Below, piece by piece: positions 9,920 to 18,773 of a stretch of 43,499 bases of DNA. The stretch's first letter is position 1. Each line of letters opens with the position of its first letter. The DNA lies in contig CANBNG010000028.1 in NCBI GenBank assembly GCA_947370975.1, forward strand, positions 1 to 43,499. The letters are read 5' to 3'. The stretch comes from Beijerinckiaceae bacterium (GTDB lineage Bacteria; Pseudomonadota; Alphaproteobacteria; Rhizobiales; Beijerinckiaceae). The notes under the pieces were generated by a model. The model saw nothing but the letters and a program-made list of their open reading frames with translations, was not told the DNA's origin and did no database searches. The position numbers and the translations under genes were made by a program.

Positions 9920-11740
9920 TCAGGCGCTCGCCTGCAGAACCTCCAGGAAAGCCTGCCCGAAGCGGTCGAGTTTTGTTGCGCCGATTCCGTGGATTCCAGC
10001 CATTTCCTTCAGGGAAAGAGGCTTTTGGCGGGCAAGCTCCATCAGCGTGCGGTCGGCGAAGACGACATAGGCTGCCACCCCCTCCTCGCGCGCAATTTCG
10101 AGACGGCGGCGGCGCAGCGCGCCAAAAAGCGCGACATCGGCCTCATCCAGCCCCTCGGTGGCCTCGCTGCCGCCCCGCTTGGTGCGCGAGCGCGCCTTTT
10201 CCACGCTACGCGCCTGCTCCTTGCGCAAGGAGATGGTCTGGCGGCCGAGCAGGATCGCCTCGCCCTTTTCCGTCAGCCGGAACCCGCCATGCTGTTCGCT
10301 CGCGCTTTCCAACGCAGCGGCGGCAAAGAGCTGGCGATAGACCGAGGTCCAGGTCGCGCGCGACTTGTCGGCCCCGACCCCGAAGGTTTTCAGCAGATCG
10401 TGGCCGTTGCGGGTAATGGTCTCGCTCGCAGCCCCGGTCAGCACATCTGTGAGATAGCCGGCCCCGAAACGCTGGCCGGTGCGATAGACGGCCGACAGCG
10501 CCTTTTGCGCATCGATCGAGCCATCGTAGAGATCGACCTCGCCCCGGCAAATATCGCATGCGCCGCAGGGCTCGGATTGTTCATCGAAACAGGCCAGCAG
10601 CGCCTGGCGACGACAGGAGGCCGCCTCGCACAACATGGTGAGCCGCGTAAACCGCGCCTGTTCCATGCGGCGACGCTCCTCGCCAATCGATTTTTCATCG
10701 ATCTGTCGGCGGCGCAGCGCCATGTCCTCGACGCCATAGAGCGTCAAGGTCGCGGCCGGCAGACCATCGCGGCCCGCGCGGCCGATCTCCTGATAATAAG
10801 CTTCGACGCTTGCAGGCATGTCGGCATGAATGACGAAGCGCACATCAGGCTTGTTGATGCCCATGCCAAAGGCCACCGTCGCGGCGATGATGATTCCATC
10901 TTCCTGCAGAAAGCGATCCTGATTGCGCGCGCGTTTCTGCTGGTCCATGCCCGCGTGATAGGGCAGGCCTTCGAATCCATTTTCCTGCAGCCAATCAGCC
11001 ATTTTCTCGGTGCGGTCGCGCGACGAGCAATAGATGATTCCGCTCTGCCCGCGATGCGCGTTGAGGAAAGATCCGATCTGGCGGCGCGGCTGATCCTTTG
11101 CCGCAAAGCGCAGATCGAGATTGGGCCTGTCAAAACTATGGACGAAGATTTTGGGCGCGCGGTCGAAGAGTCGTCCTGCAATATCGGCGCGGGTATTGGC
11201 GTCTGCGGTCGCCGTGAAGGCGATCACCTGCACATTGCCCATCGCCTCGACAGCGGTGCGAATCTGCCGATATTCGGGGCGAAAATCATGCCCCCATTCG
11301 GACACGCAATGGGCCTCGTCAATCGCGATGCGGCGCACGCCCGCGCGCAACAGGCTCTGATGCAGGCCATCCATGGCCAGGCGTTCGGGCGAGAGAAACA
11401 GCAGGCGCAAGGTGCCCGCACGCAAGGACGACCAGACCTCGTCGGTCTCTCGCGCGTCATTGGTGGAATTCAAAGTTCCCGCTGCAACGCCGAGACTTCG
11501 CAATTGCTGCACCTGATCGCGCATGAGCGCGATGAGCGGCGAGACGACGAGTGTGAGGCCTTCATCGACCAGCGCCGGCAATTGGTAGCACATGGATTTG
11601 CCACTGCCCGTGGGCATGATGGCCATCACGGGCCCGCCTTCGAGCACGGCAGCAATCACCTCCGCCTGACCGGGGCGAAAATCGTCATAACCGAAAACAG
11701 ATTTCAGAAACGCATAGGCTTTCTGCGGAAGCTCATTCAT
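9920..11740 (-). CDS. recQ: ATP-dependent DNA helicase RecQ
   Basis: A 3'-5' superfamily 2 helicase of 606 residues that works in the RecF repair pathway and at stalled forks. The Walker A motif MPTGSGKSMCYQ is at 42-53, the DEAH box with the aromatic-rich loop DEAHCVSEWGHDFRPEY at 141-157, and motif VI IGRAGRDG near 319-326. The RQC zinc site uses Cys376, Cys392, Cys395 and Cys398. A C-terminal HRDC domain starts about residue 525 and includes GIGATKLDRFGQAFL. It lies between recF (22 bases upstream) and gyrB. The usual order in relatives is recF-gyrB, so recQ looks inserted into this group, where its pathway partner RecF is encoded. Confidence 0.95.
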   Translation of the reverse strand: MNELPQKAYAFLKSVFGYDDFRPGQAEVIAAVLEGGPVMAIMPTGSGKSMCYQLPALVDEGLTLVVSPLIALMRDQVQQLRSLGVAAGTLNSTNDARETDEVWSSLRAGTLRLLFLSPERLAMDGLHQSLLRAGVRRIAIDEAHCVSEWGHDFRPEYRQIRTAVEAMGNVQVIAFTATADANTRADIAGRLFDRAPKIFVHSFDRPNLDLRFAAKDQPRRQIGSFLNAHRGQSGIIYCSSRDRTEKMADWLQENGFEGLPYHAGMDQQKRARNQDRFLQEDGIIIAATVAFGMGINKPDVRFVIHADMPASVEAYYQEIGRAGRDGLPAATLTLYGVEDMALRRRQIDEKSIGEERRRMEQARFTRLTMLCEAASCRRQALLACFDEQSEPCGACDICRGEVDLYDGSIDAQKALSAVYRTGQRFGAGYLTDVLTGAASETITRNGHDLLKTFGVGADKSRATWTSVYRQLFAAAALESASEQHGGFRLTEKGEAILLGRQTISLRKEQARSVEKARSRTKRGGSEATEGLDEADVALFGALRRRRLEIAREEGVAAYVVFADRTLMELARQKPLSLKEMAGIHGIGATKLDRFGQAFLEVLQASA

Positions 11741-11762
11741 GCGCGCGTATCTTTCAAGATTG

Positions 11763-12932
11763 TCACAGCGGCGTCACCTGTCCCGGCGTGACGCGCAGCA
11801 GTGTCGCGCGTCCACCCAGATCGGCAAAAGCAGCCTGATCCGCGCCTGTCATCCAGACCTGTGCGCCCAAGCGCGCAAGGCCATCGTAAAGAGCCGCGCG
11901 CCGCAGGGGATCGAAATGGGCGGCGATTTCATCGAGCAAGACCAGCGGCACGATGCCACTCATCGAGGCGACAAGACGCGCATGCGCCAGCACCAGGCCA
12001 ACCAGCAGCGCTTTTTGTTCGCCGGTGGACGAGCGCGCTGCATCCGCATTTTTAGGTCCATGCCGCACAAGAAGGTCACTCGCCTGCGGGCCAACCAGCG
12101 TGCGTCCGGCAGCAGCATCGCGCGGGCGGCTCGCGCGCAGCATGGCGCGGTAACGATCCTCCACCTCGAGCGCCGGCATGTCGGGAATCATCGCTTCCAG
12201 CTCGCCAGCAAGGGCAAGATCTGCCCAGGGGAAAGGCGAATCTGCGTCATACTCGGCAGCAATCAGAGCGCCCAGACGGCCAACGGTTTCACTGCGGGCG
12301 GCGGCAACCGCAACGGCGAGTTCGGCAATCTCGCGCTCGGTGGCATCAAGCCATGCGGTTTCAGAAAAATGATCCTCGAGCAGGCGATTACGATTGCGCA
12401 AGGCGCGTTCGAGTGCAGTCACGCGCGGGCCGTGATCGGCATCGACCGCCAGCACCAACCTGTCGAGAAAGCGGCGGCGCTCGCCCGCAGGCCCCATGAA
12501 CAAACCGTCCATCGAGGGTGTCAGCCAGACCACGCGCACATGATCGGCAAAAGCGCGCGCCGAACCCACCGGCACGCGGTCGATGCGGCATTTGCGGGCC
12601 TGGGGCTGCGCGGAATCGACTGGATCGCGGCCGGTGCCAAGCTGCACCGACATGCCATCGTCTTCAAGCTCGACCGACACGGCCCAACCGCCCGAGCCAT
12701 GCTCGCGCGCGCAATCAGCCAAATCGGCGCGCCGCAGGCCGCGGCCCGGCGTCAGCAGGGAAATCGCCTCAAGCAGATTGGTCTTGCCCGCGCCATTCTC
12801 GCCGGTGAGCACGACGAGGTCTCCCTCGACCGCAAGGTCGAGAGATTCATAGGAACGGAAATCGCCAAGAACGAGGCGGCGCACCCTGGGGCGGCGAATC
12901 GCAGCGCCCGTGCTGTCGGACAGGAAAGTCAT
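11763..12932 (-). CDS. recF: DNA replication and repair protein RecF
   Basis: An SMC-like ATPase of 389 residues that, with RecO and RecR, loads RecA at single-strand gaps. The N-terminal pattern RRLVLGDFRSYESLDL is characteristic. Walker A is GENGAGKTN at 44-52, the signature region lies around SSTGEQKALLVGLVLAHA, and Walker B is VPLVLLDEIAAHFD. The start is ATG 12932, 68 bases after the dnaN stop, with a weak ribosome site. Order and spacing suggest cotranscription from dnaN. Confidence 0.95.
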   Translation of the reverse strand: MTFLSDSTGAAIRRPRVRRLVLGDFRSYESLDLAVEGDLVVLTGENGAGKTNLLEAISLLTPGRGLRRADLADCAREHGSGGWAVSVELEDDGMSVQLGTGRDPVDSAQPQARKCRIDRVPVGSARAFADHVRVVWLTPSMDGLFMGPAGERRRFLDRLVLAVDADHGPRVTALERALRNRNRLLEDHFSETAWLDATEREIAELAVAVAAARSETVGRLGALIAAEYDADSPFPWADLALAGELEAMIPDMPALEVEDRYRAMLRASRPRDAAAGRTLVGPQASDLLVRHGPKNADAARSSTGEQKALLVGLVLAHARLVASMSGIVPLVLLDEIAAHFDPLRRAALYDGLARLGAQVWMTGADQAAFADLGGRATLLRVTPGQVTPL

Positions 12933-13000
12933 CAGCCACGCGGATCATGCGCCCGGCGACACGCGCCGGGGGCTGGCAAACAGGACGATACGCTTTTGCG

Positions 13001-14119
13001 TCACACGCGCATCGGCATCAGAACATAGAGCGCAGCAGCGCCGTCACGGTCCTGAATGAGGGTCGGCGAGCCGGGATCGGCAAGCTTCAGAACAGCCGTA
13101 TCGGAATCAAGCTGGGCCGTGATGTCGAGCAGATAGCGTGCGTTGAAGCCGATATCGATCGGGCCGGCATCATAATCGACCTCAAGCTCTTCCGTCGCCG
13201 AACCCGAATCCGGATTGGTGACAGACAGCGTCAGGCGTCCATCGGCCAGCGACAGTTTCACCGCGCGGCCACGCTCTGAGGAAATGGTCGCGACGCGATC
13301 GACAGCCGCCGCGAAAGGCGCGCAATCGATCACGAGACGCTTGTCATTATTGGCCGGAATGACGCGCGCATAATCGGGGAAGGTGCCGTCGATCAGCTTC
13401 GAGGTCAGAATGACATCGCCGAAGGTGAAGCGAATTTTTGTGGTCGACAATTCAATCGACACTTCCGCATTCACATCGTCAACAAGCTTCTGCACTTCCG
13501 CCACGGCCTTGCGCGGCACGATCACGCCCGGCATGCCAGCGGCGCCCGCGGGGGCTGGGATTTCAACGCGGGCAAGACGATGACCATCGGTTGCCACTGC
13601 GCGCAGCATCACATGTCCGTCGACATCGGCGGTGTGGACATAAATGCCATTGAGATAATAGCGCGTCTCTTCCGTCGAAATCGCAAATTGCGTCTTGTCG
13701 ATCAGCTTCTTCAGATCGCCCGCAGGCATGACAAAGCGGTGCGTCAGATCGCCGGCGTTGAGATCGGGGAAATCGCTTTCGGGCAGGGATTGCAGATTGA
13801 AGCGCGAACGTCCCGAGCGCAGCAGCAGCTGGCCGGCCTCGCCCGTCATCTCCAGCGAGACCTGCGCGCCGTCAGGGAGCTTGCGCACGATGTCATAGAG
13901 AACATGGGCCGGCAGCGTCGTCGCGCCCGCCTGGCCGACATCGGCCGCCACGCTTTCGGTGACCTCGAGATCAAGATCGGTCGCTTTCAGGAGCAAACGC
14001 CCGTTGGCGGCTTGCAAGAGCACATTGGCGAGAATCGGGATTGTATTCCGACGTTCCACGACGCGGTGCACATGGCCCAACGACTTGAGAAGCGCCGCTC
14101 TTTCGAGAGTGACTTTCAT
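13001..14119 (-). CDS. dnaN: DNA polymerase III beta sliding clamp
   Basis: The ring-shaped processivity clamp of DNA polymerase III, 372 residues and full length. It has the typical start MKVTLERAALLKSLGHVHRVVERRNTIPIL (given here only as a position, residues 1-30), the middle segment ATDGHRLARVEIP, and the C-terminal YVLMPMRV that borders the partner-binding pocket. dnaA, often upstream, is absent: the next gene upstream is a divergent penicillin-binding protein, and the 14120-14218 stretch must hold the dnaN promoter. No cluster of DnaA boxes was seen there. Confidence 0.97.
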   Translation of the reverse strand: MKVTLERAALLKSLGHVHRVVERRNTIPILANVLLQAANGRLLLKATDLDLEVTESVAADVGQAGATTLPAHVLYDIVRKLPDGAQVSLEMTGEAGQLLLRSGRSRFNLQSLPESDFPDLNAGDLTHRFVMPAGDLKKLIDKTQFAISTEETRYYLNGIYVHTADVDGHVMLRAVATDGHRLARVEIPAPAGAAGMPGVIVPRKAVAEVQKLVDDVNAEVSIELSTTKIRFTFGDVILTSKLIDGTFPDYARVIPANNDKRLVIDCAPFAAAVDRVATISSERGRAVKLSLADGRLTLSVTNPDSGSATEELEVDYDAGPIDIGFNARYLLDITAQLDSDTAVLKLADPGSPTLIQDRDGAAALYVLMPMRV

Positions 14120-14377
14120 AGGCCCCGATCCATCCTAAAATCTGGCTGCAGTTCCGGCAGGTAAAGCCGGGGGCGTGACTTTGGCCCGCCACCTGCAGAA
14201 GAGCAAGCGCCACCTTTTATGAACGCCCCCGTCCGGGAGCGCAGTCCCCACAATTTTGCGCGAGAAAGCCACACCAACAGGCTTAACCGGCCCTTAATCG
14301 GCCCCGCTTATCCTTTCAATCAATTCCCTTGTCCAACCGGCTGGCACAGAGCGCGGCCTTCGACGACACGGATCGTG

Positions 14378-16591
14378 ATGGGAGCCAAGCGGCGCGAACC
14401 TGACACTTCTCGCGGGACCGGTTCCCGCGACGAGGATCTGCGCGCCGACCCGCAGGACCGTATTACCGGCGGCCGCCGCACTGGCGCGACCAAGCCTGTA
14501 TCCGCGCGACAGGACCATTCTGCCCGGCGCGAGAACGAGGACGAGGTCATGAGCCGGGGTGCAGGGGGACGCGGCAGGAGCCATCAGGACGAGAACGATT
14601 TCGAGGAAGAGGCCCCGCGCCAGTCCCGGCCCAAGCGAAAGAAGGCACGCCGCCGCTCGTTCCTCGGATTTCTGGTTTATTGGGGCAGTGTCTGTGCTGT
14701 CTGGGTCTTGATCGCGCTTGCGGGCGTCATCGCCTATCACGCCTCGCAATTGCCACCCATCGACAAGCTTGCCGTGCCCAAAAGGCCGCCCAATATCGCT
14801 ATCCTTGGCGATGACGGGCAAATGCTCGCCAACCGCGGCGATACGGGTGGCGCGGCCATCAGCCTGCGCGACCTGCCGCCCTATCTGCCAAAGGCCTTTG
14901 TCGCGATCGAGGACCGGCGCTTCTACCAGCATTGGGGCATCGATCCGATCGGCATTGCACGCGCCATTTTCCGCAATGCGACCGCGCGCGGCGGCATGCA
15001 AGGCGGCTCGACGCTCACCCAGCAACTGGCCAAGAACCTGTTCCTGACGCAGGAGCGCACCATGTCGCGCAAGGTCCAGGAGGCCATTCTTGCGCTCTGG
15101 CTGGAGCGAAAATTTTCCAAGGACCAGATCCTCGAACTTTATCTCAACCGCGTCTATTTCGGCTCGGGCGCTTACGGCGTTGAGGCGGCGACGCGGAAAT
15201 ATTTCGGCCATGGCGCGAGCCAGGCCACCTTGCAGCAAGCCGCAATGCTGGCGGGCTTGATGAAAGCGCCCACCAAGCTTGCGCCCAACCGCAATCCGGT
15301 CGCCGCCACGGAACGCGCCGCGCAAGTCATTCTCGCCATGGCCCAGGAGGGCCACATTACCGACGGCATGGCGCAACTGGCGCTATCAAATCCCGCGACA
15401 GTGTCGCGCGAGGGTGCAGGTTCGATCAATTATGCCGCCGACTTTGTCATGGACGTGCTCGATGAAACGGTCGGCGCGATCGATGAAGACATTATCGTCA
15501 CGACAACGCTCAGCCGCGACAAGCAGGCCCTTGCCGAAAAGGCGCTCACCGACGAGCTCGACAAATCCGGCAAGCGTTTTGGCGTGAGCCAGGGCGCACT
15601 CGTTTCAATGGATCCCTCGGGCCAGATCAAGGCGCTTGTGGGCGGGCGCAATTATGCCGAGAGTCAGTTCAACCGCGCCGTTTCCGCGCATCGGCAACCT
15701 GGCTCGTCCTTCAAGCCCTTTGTCTATCTGACAGCGCTTGAGCGCGGGCTCACACCCGACACGATCCGCGACGATGCGCCGATCAATGTGCGTGGCTGGC
15801 AGCCGGAAAATTCATCGCAGGATTATCAGGGTCCGGTCACGCTGACGCGCGCGCTTGCCATGTCGCTCAACACGGTTGCGGTGCGGCTTGGTCTTGAGGT
15901 GGGTGCGAAGGCTGTCGCCGATACCGCCCATCGGCTCGGCATTGCCTCGGATCTGCAGGTCAATGCCTCGATTGCGCTCGGAACATCGGAAGTCACCCCG
16001 CTCGAACTCGTCTCCGCCTATGCGCCTTTCGCCAACGGCGGCATTCGCGTGCAGCCGCACATCATTCTGCGCGTGCGCACAGCCAGCGGCAAACAGCTCT
16101 ATCAACGCAAAGGCGCAAGCTTTGGCCGCATCATTGAGCCCGGCCATGTCGCTATGATGAATGGCATGCTGCAGGAAACGCTGACCATCGGCACGGCGCG
16201 CCACGCCGAATTGCCGGGCTGGCAGGCGGCAGGCAAGACGGGCACGTCGCAGGATTATCGCGATGCCTGGTTTGTTGGCTATACGAGCGCGCTCGTGACC
16301 GGCGTGTGGCTCGGCAATGATGATAATTCGCCGACGCGCAAAGTTTCGGGCGGCAATCTTCCGGTGAATGTCTGGAGTCGCTACATGCGCGCGGCTTTGC
16401 AGAATGTGCCGCCCTCGCCTTTGCCGGGCTCAGGCTGGCGCAACGAAGCTGTTGCGGCGGGCGGGACTTTGCTGCCGCCCGGCGAGATCGCGGGTGCGCC
16501 CGCGCTCATCCCGCCGCAAAACATGCGCGGGGGAACACAGGCCGAGCAAAATCGCGAACGGACGCTGTTTCAGAAATTGTTCGGGGGCTGA
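14378..16591 (+). CDS. Class A penicillin-binding protein (PBP1A family)
   Basis: A bifunctional murein synthase of about 737 residues (glycosyltransferase plus transpeptidase) anchored in the inner membrane. A long basic and acidic cytoplasmic tail of about 94 residues precedes one membrane segment at about 95-118. The GT51 domain shows the catalytic Glu of EDRRFYQHWG (near 178) and GGSTLTQQLAKN (209-220). The transpeptidase domain shows the SxxK motif in PGSSFKP (Ser443, Lys446), SLN at 496-498 and KTGTS at 619-623. The start is uncertain: the frame opens at 14219, but that extension does not look coded. ATG 14378 and ATG 14549 (preceded by GAGGACGAGG) are both possible. It is divergent from dnaN. 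A 12-pair hairpin follows the stop. Confidence 0.92.
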   Translation: MGAKRREPDTSRGTGSRDEDLRADPQDRITGGRRTGATKPVSARQDHSARRENEDEVMSRGAGGRGRSHQDENDFEEEAPRQSRPKRKKARRRSFLGFLVYWGSVCAVWVLIALAGVIAYHASQLPPIDKLAVPKRPPNIAILGDDGQMLANRGDTGGAAISLRDLPPYLPKAFVAIEDRRFYQHWGIDPIGIARAIFRNATARGGMQGGSTLTQQLAKNLFLTQERTMSRKVQEAILALWLERKFSKDQILELYLNRVYFGSGAYGVEAATRKYFGHGASQATLQQAAMLAGLMKAPTKLAPNRNPVAATERAAQVILAMAQEGHITDGMAQLALSNPATVSREGAGSINYAADFVMDVLDETVGAIDEDIIVTTTLSRDKQALAEKALTDELDKSGKRFGVSQGALVSMDPSGQIKALVGGRNYAESQFNRAVSAHRQPGSSFKPFVYLTALERGLTPDTIRDDAPINVRGWQPENSSQDYQGPVTLTRALAMSLNTVAVRLGLEVGAKAVADTAHRLGIASDLQVNASIALGTSEVTPLELVSAYAPFANGGIRVQPHIILRVRTASGKQLYQRKGASFGRIIEPGHVAMMNGMLQETLTIGTARHAELPGWQAAGKTGTSQDYRDAWFVGYTSALVTGVWLGNDDNSPTRKVSGGNLPVNVWSRYMRAALQNVPPSPLPGSGWRNEAVAAGGTLLPPGEIAGAPALIPPQNMRGGTQAEQNRERTLFQKLFGG

Positions 16592-16601
16592 CACGAACGC
16601 G

Positions 16602-16631
16602 AGTCTCTCCCGCAAGAAAGCGGGAGAGACT
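16602..16631. terminator. Perfect 12-pair hairpin between convergent genes
   Basis: AGTCTCTCCCGC (16602-16613) and GCGGGAGAGACT (16620-16631) pair perfectly around AAGAAA. The hairpin sits between the penicillin-binding protein gene and the convergent DUF1150 gene. Neither side has a T run, so it may act as a transcript-end stabiliser or a factor-assisted terminator. Confidence 0.5.
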
Positions 16632-16642
16632 GGAGGCGCGAC

Positions 16643-16906
16643 TTAGTGGACGCTGACGGTCTGCAGATCGTTCTGCCAGGCGTTGGCGACAGCGGCATCG
16701 CGCGTGTCGGTGAGGACAATCGGCGTGCCATCGGCGCTGAGCAGCGCGAAGAGCTGCAGGCCCGGTTCGATTTTCGGCGCCTGCGGGAAGAGACGCGACA
16801 CGTCCTCGGACCGCATCTCTCTGACGTAAGCGATCGCGCCATCGCCCAGATTGGCGAATTGCTCCTGCGTGAGCGGGGCAGCGGTGGCAGTCTTTTCGAC
16901 GTTCAT
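16643..16906 (-). CDS. DUF1150 family small protein
   Basis: An 87-residue cytosolic protein of the DUF1150 family, recognised by the LGDGAIAYVREM-type start, the ADGTPIVLTDTRDAAVANA centre and the ending NDLQTVSVH. Its biochemical role is unknown. In alphaproteobacteria the family is repeatedly found next to small heat-shock genes, as here, 57 bases after hsp20 and on the same strand, so joint heat induction is likely. Two ATG codons are available. The inner one (16906) is preferred because AAGGAG lies seven bases before it, while it is only one base before the outer one (16912). Confidence 0.8.
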   Translation of the reverse strand: MNVEKTATAAPLTQEQFANLGDGAIAYVREMRSEDVSRLFPQAPKIEPGLQLFALLSADGTPIVLTDTRDAAVANAWQNDLQTVSVH

Positions 16907-16963
16907 GTGCATGCTCCTTTTTTTAGCGGTCCCTCGGGGACCCGCGAGCTTCGCAAGGACTTT

Positions 16964-17392
16964 TTAGTCCCTCACGGAGATTCCAATTTTCCTGACGATC
17001 CGTTCTGGCTGGGGTCGTGCAAGATCGACGCACAGCAGACCGTTCTGCAGATCGGCGCCCAGCACTTCCATGCCTTCGGCAAGCAGAAAGGCGCGCTGGA
17101 ATTGTCGCGCGGCAATGCCGCGATGGAGATAGTGACGTTCGACCTCATCCGTCTGGCGACCGCGAATGATGAGCTGGCGCTCTTCAAGCGTGATGTCGAG
17201 CTGGTCTCTGGTGAAACCGGCAACGGCAAGCGTGATGCGCAAGCGTTCGGGATCGTTCTCGGTGCGGCCAAGCCGCTCGATATTATAGGGCGGATAGCCA
17301 TCGGAGGCTGTCCGTGTGACCCGATCGAGCGCCCGTTCGATGTCATCGAAGCCGAGCAGGAAAGGCGAGTTCAGATGTGGAACGCGAGACAT
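16964..17392 (-). CDS. Small heat-shock protein, Hsp20/IbpA type
   Basis: A 142-residue holdase chaperone of the alpha-crystallin family that keeps unfolding proteins soluble for DnaK/ClpB. The N-terminus (SPFLLGFDDIERALDRV) and YPPYNIERLG match the IbpA/HspH group. The alpha-crystallin domain spans about 35-125, with the conserved AVAGFTRDQLDITLEERQL region and GIAARQFQRAFLLAEG before the last strands. The C-terminal extension holds the anchor RKIGI-type motif. A near-consensus RpoH promoter lies upstream and the ribosome site AGGGG can be masked by a leader hairpin. DUF1150 follows in the same unit. Confidence 0.9.
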   Translation of the reverse strand: MSRVPHLNSPFLLGFDDIERALDRVTRTASDGYPPYNIERLGRTENDPERLRITLAVAGFTRDQLDITLEERQLIIRGRQTDEVERHYLHRGIAARQFQRAFLLAEGMEVLGADLQNGLLCVDLARPQPERIVRKIGISVRD

Positions 17393-17396
17393 GACG

Positions 17397-17414
17397 AAGC
17401 CCCTTCAGGCACTT
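17397..17414 (-). promoter_or_regulatory. Candidate RNA-thermometer hairpin over the hsp20 ribosome site
   Basis: In the short hsp20 leader, AAGTGCC (minus strand, 17414-17408) can pair with GGGGCTT (17403-17397) around TGAA, with one G-G mismatch. This covers the AAGGGG ribosome site five or so bases before ATG 17392. A weak, mismatched hairpin over the ribosome site resembles the ROSE-type thermometers of rhizobial small heat-shock genes. The leader is shorter than a full ROSE element, so this is only a candidate. Confidence 0.35.
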
Positions 17415-17450
17415 CGGAAGCACGGGCCCATGCGGCGCCCTTGAACAAGC

Positions 17451-17478
17451 ATATGGGGATCGGGCGCGACGGTTCAAG
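17451..17478 (-). promoter_or_regulatory. RpoH (sigma-32) type promoter of hsp20-DUF1150
   Basis: On the minus strand CTTGAA (17478-17473) is followed after 14 bases by CCCCATAT (17458-17451). This is close to the heat-shock consensus CTTGAA ... CCCCAT-T with suitable spacing. The start point would be near 17443, giving a leader of about 50 bases. The location directly before a small heat-shock gene supports the call. Confidence 0.75.
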
Positions 17479-17528
17479 ACCGGGCCACCTGCTTGGAACA
17501 AGGCTTTGGAGCGGAACCGCCCGGCCTT

Positions 17529-18524
17529 TCAGAGCATGCTTGGCAGCACGCGGTCGGGCGGGCGGTGCCCGTCCCAGAAGGTCTTCACATTGACGATGAC
17601 CTTCTCGCCCATGTCGATGCGGCCCTCATGGGTCGCCGATCCCATATGCGGGAGGAGGGTGACCTTGCCGGCCTTCACGAGCTTCACAAGCTTGGGCGAA
17701 ACCGCAGGCTCATGTTCGAACACATCGAGCCCGGCGCCTGAAATTTCGCCGGCTTCCAACATCCGCGCGAGCGCATTTTCATCGATGATCTCGCCGCGCG
17801 CCGTATTCACGACGATGGCATTGGGGCGCAAAAGCTTGAGGCGGCGCGCCGAGAGCAGATGATAAGTCGCAGGCGTATGCGGGCAATTGACCGAGACAAT
17901 GTCCATCCGCGCCAGCATCTGGTCGAGCGATTCCCAATAGGTCGCAGACAGCGAATCCTCGACCGCAGACGAGACGCGACGACGGTTGTGGTAGTGGATC
18001 GACAGGCCAAAGGCTGCGGCGCGGCGCGCCACGGCCTGGCCGATGCGGCCCATGCCCACGATTCCAAGCCTCTTGCCGGTGATGCGGCGGCCCAGCATCC
18101 AGGTCGGCGACCAGCCTTCCCATTCGCCTGCCGGAATGACGGAGGCGCCCTCGACGAGACGGCGCGCCACGGCGAGAATCAGCGCCATGGTCATGTCGGC
18201 TGTGTCTTCGGTCAGCACGCCCGGCGTGTTGGTGACGGTAATCCCCCGGCGCAAAGCCGCCGTGACGTCGATATTATCGACGCCATTGCCGAAATTGGCG
18301 ATGAGCTTCATCGATTCGCCCGCCTGCGCGATGAGGCCGGCGTCAATCCGGTCGGTCACGGTGGGCACCAGGACGTCTGCCACGCGCAAAGCGTCAGCCA
18401 GTTCCTGCTGGCTCATCGGCTTGTCGGTGACATTGAGCCGAGTGTCGAACAATTCGCACATGCGGGTCTCGACGACGTCGGGCAATTTCCGCGTCACGAT
18501 CACCAAGGGTTTTTTCTTGGCCAT
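17529..18524 (-). CDS. D-2-hydroxyacid dehydrogenase (glyoxylate reductase type)
   Basis: A cytosolic NAD(P)-dependent dehydrogenase of about 331 residues that interconverts 2-keto and D-2-hydroxy acids, most like the glyoxylate/hydroxypyruvate reductase (GyaR) group. The Rossmann motif GIVGMGRIGQ is at about 154-163 and the catalytic Arg lies in NTARGEIID (near 243). The catalytic Glu is in the DVFEHEP segment and the His in LPHMGSAT (near 293). Also typical are IANFGNGVDNIDV and the NTPGVLTEDTAD segment. ATG 18524, with GGGGAC some nine bases upstream, is preferred over an open frame reaching GTG 18560. The preferred substrate cannot be fixed by reading. It diverges from the SH3 gene. Confidence 0.88.
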   Translation of the reverse strand: MAKKKPLVIVTRKLPDVVETRMCELFDTRLNVTDKPMSQQELADALRVADVLVPTVTDRIDAGLIAQAGESMKLIANFGNGVDNIDVTAALRRGITVTNTPGVLTEDTADMTMALILAVARRLVEGASVIPAGEWEGWSPTWMLGRRITGKRLGIVGMGRIGQAVARRAAAFGLSIHYHNRRRVSSAVEDSLSATYWESLDQMLARMDIVSVNCPHTPATYHLLSARRLKLLRPNAIVVNTARGEIIDENALARMLEAGEISGAGLDVFEHEPAVSPKLVKLVKAGKVTLLPHMGSATHEGRIDMGEKVIVNVKTFWDGHRPPDRVLPSML

Positions 18525-18773
18525 GCCGTCCGTCCCCGTTCCGTCCTGAAGTCGCTTCACCGCCCTGACGAGAATGGCGAATTTTACTTCGTTTCACCAT
18601 CCTTTAACGACGTCGGCGCTTAAAGTGTCGCGACCAGACGGCGTTGGACCGAGCCCGTGAAAAGGCTCGTCGCCTCTCTAGCAGATGGCCCGGCAAAGAC
18701 AAGAATTGGCGAAACCGCGACGAGGAGCCTTGTTCCGAGCGCGCGGCCCGTCCCATTCAGGAGCAGAATTGCA

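Noticed and set aside
14120..14218. Possible replication origin beside dnaN
   Set aside because: No cluster of DnaA boxes or AT-rich unwinding element was seen and dnaA is absent; dnaN alone does not mark an origin.
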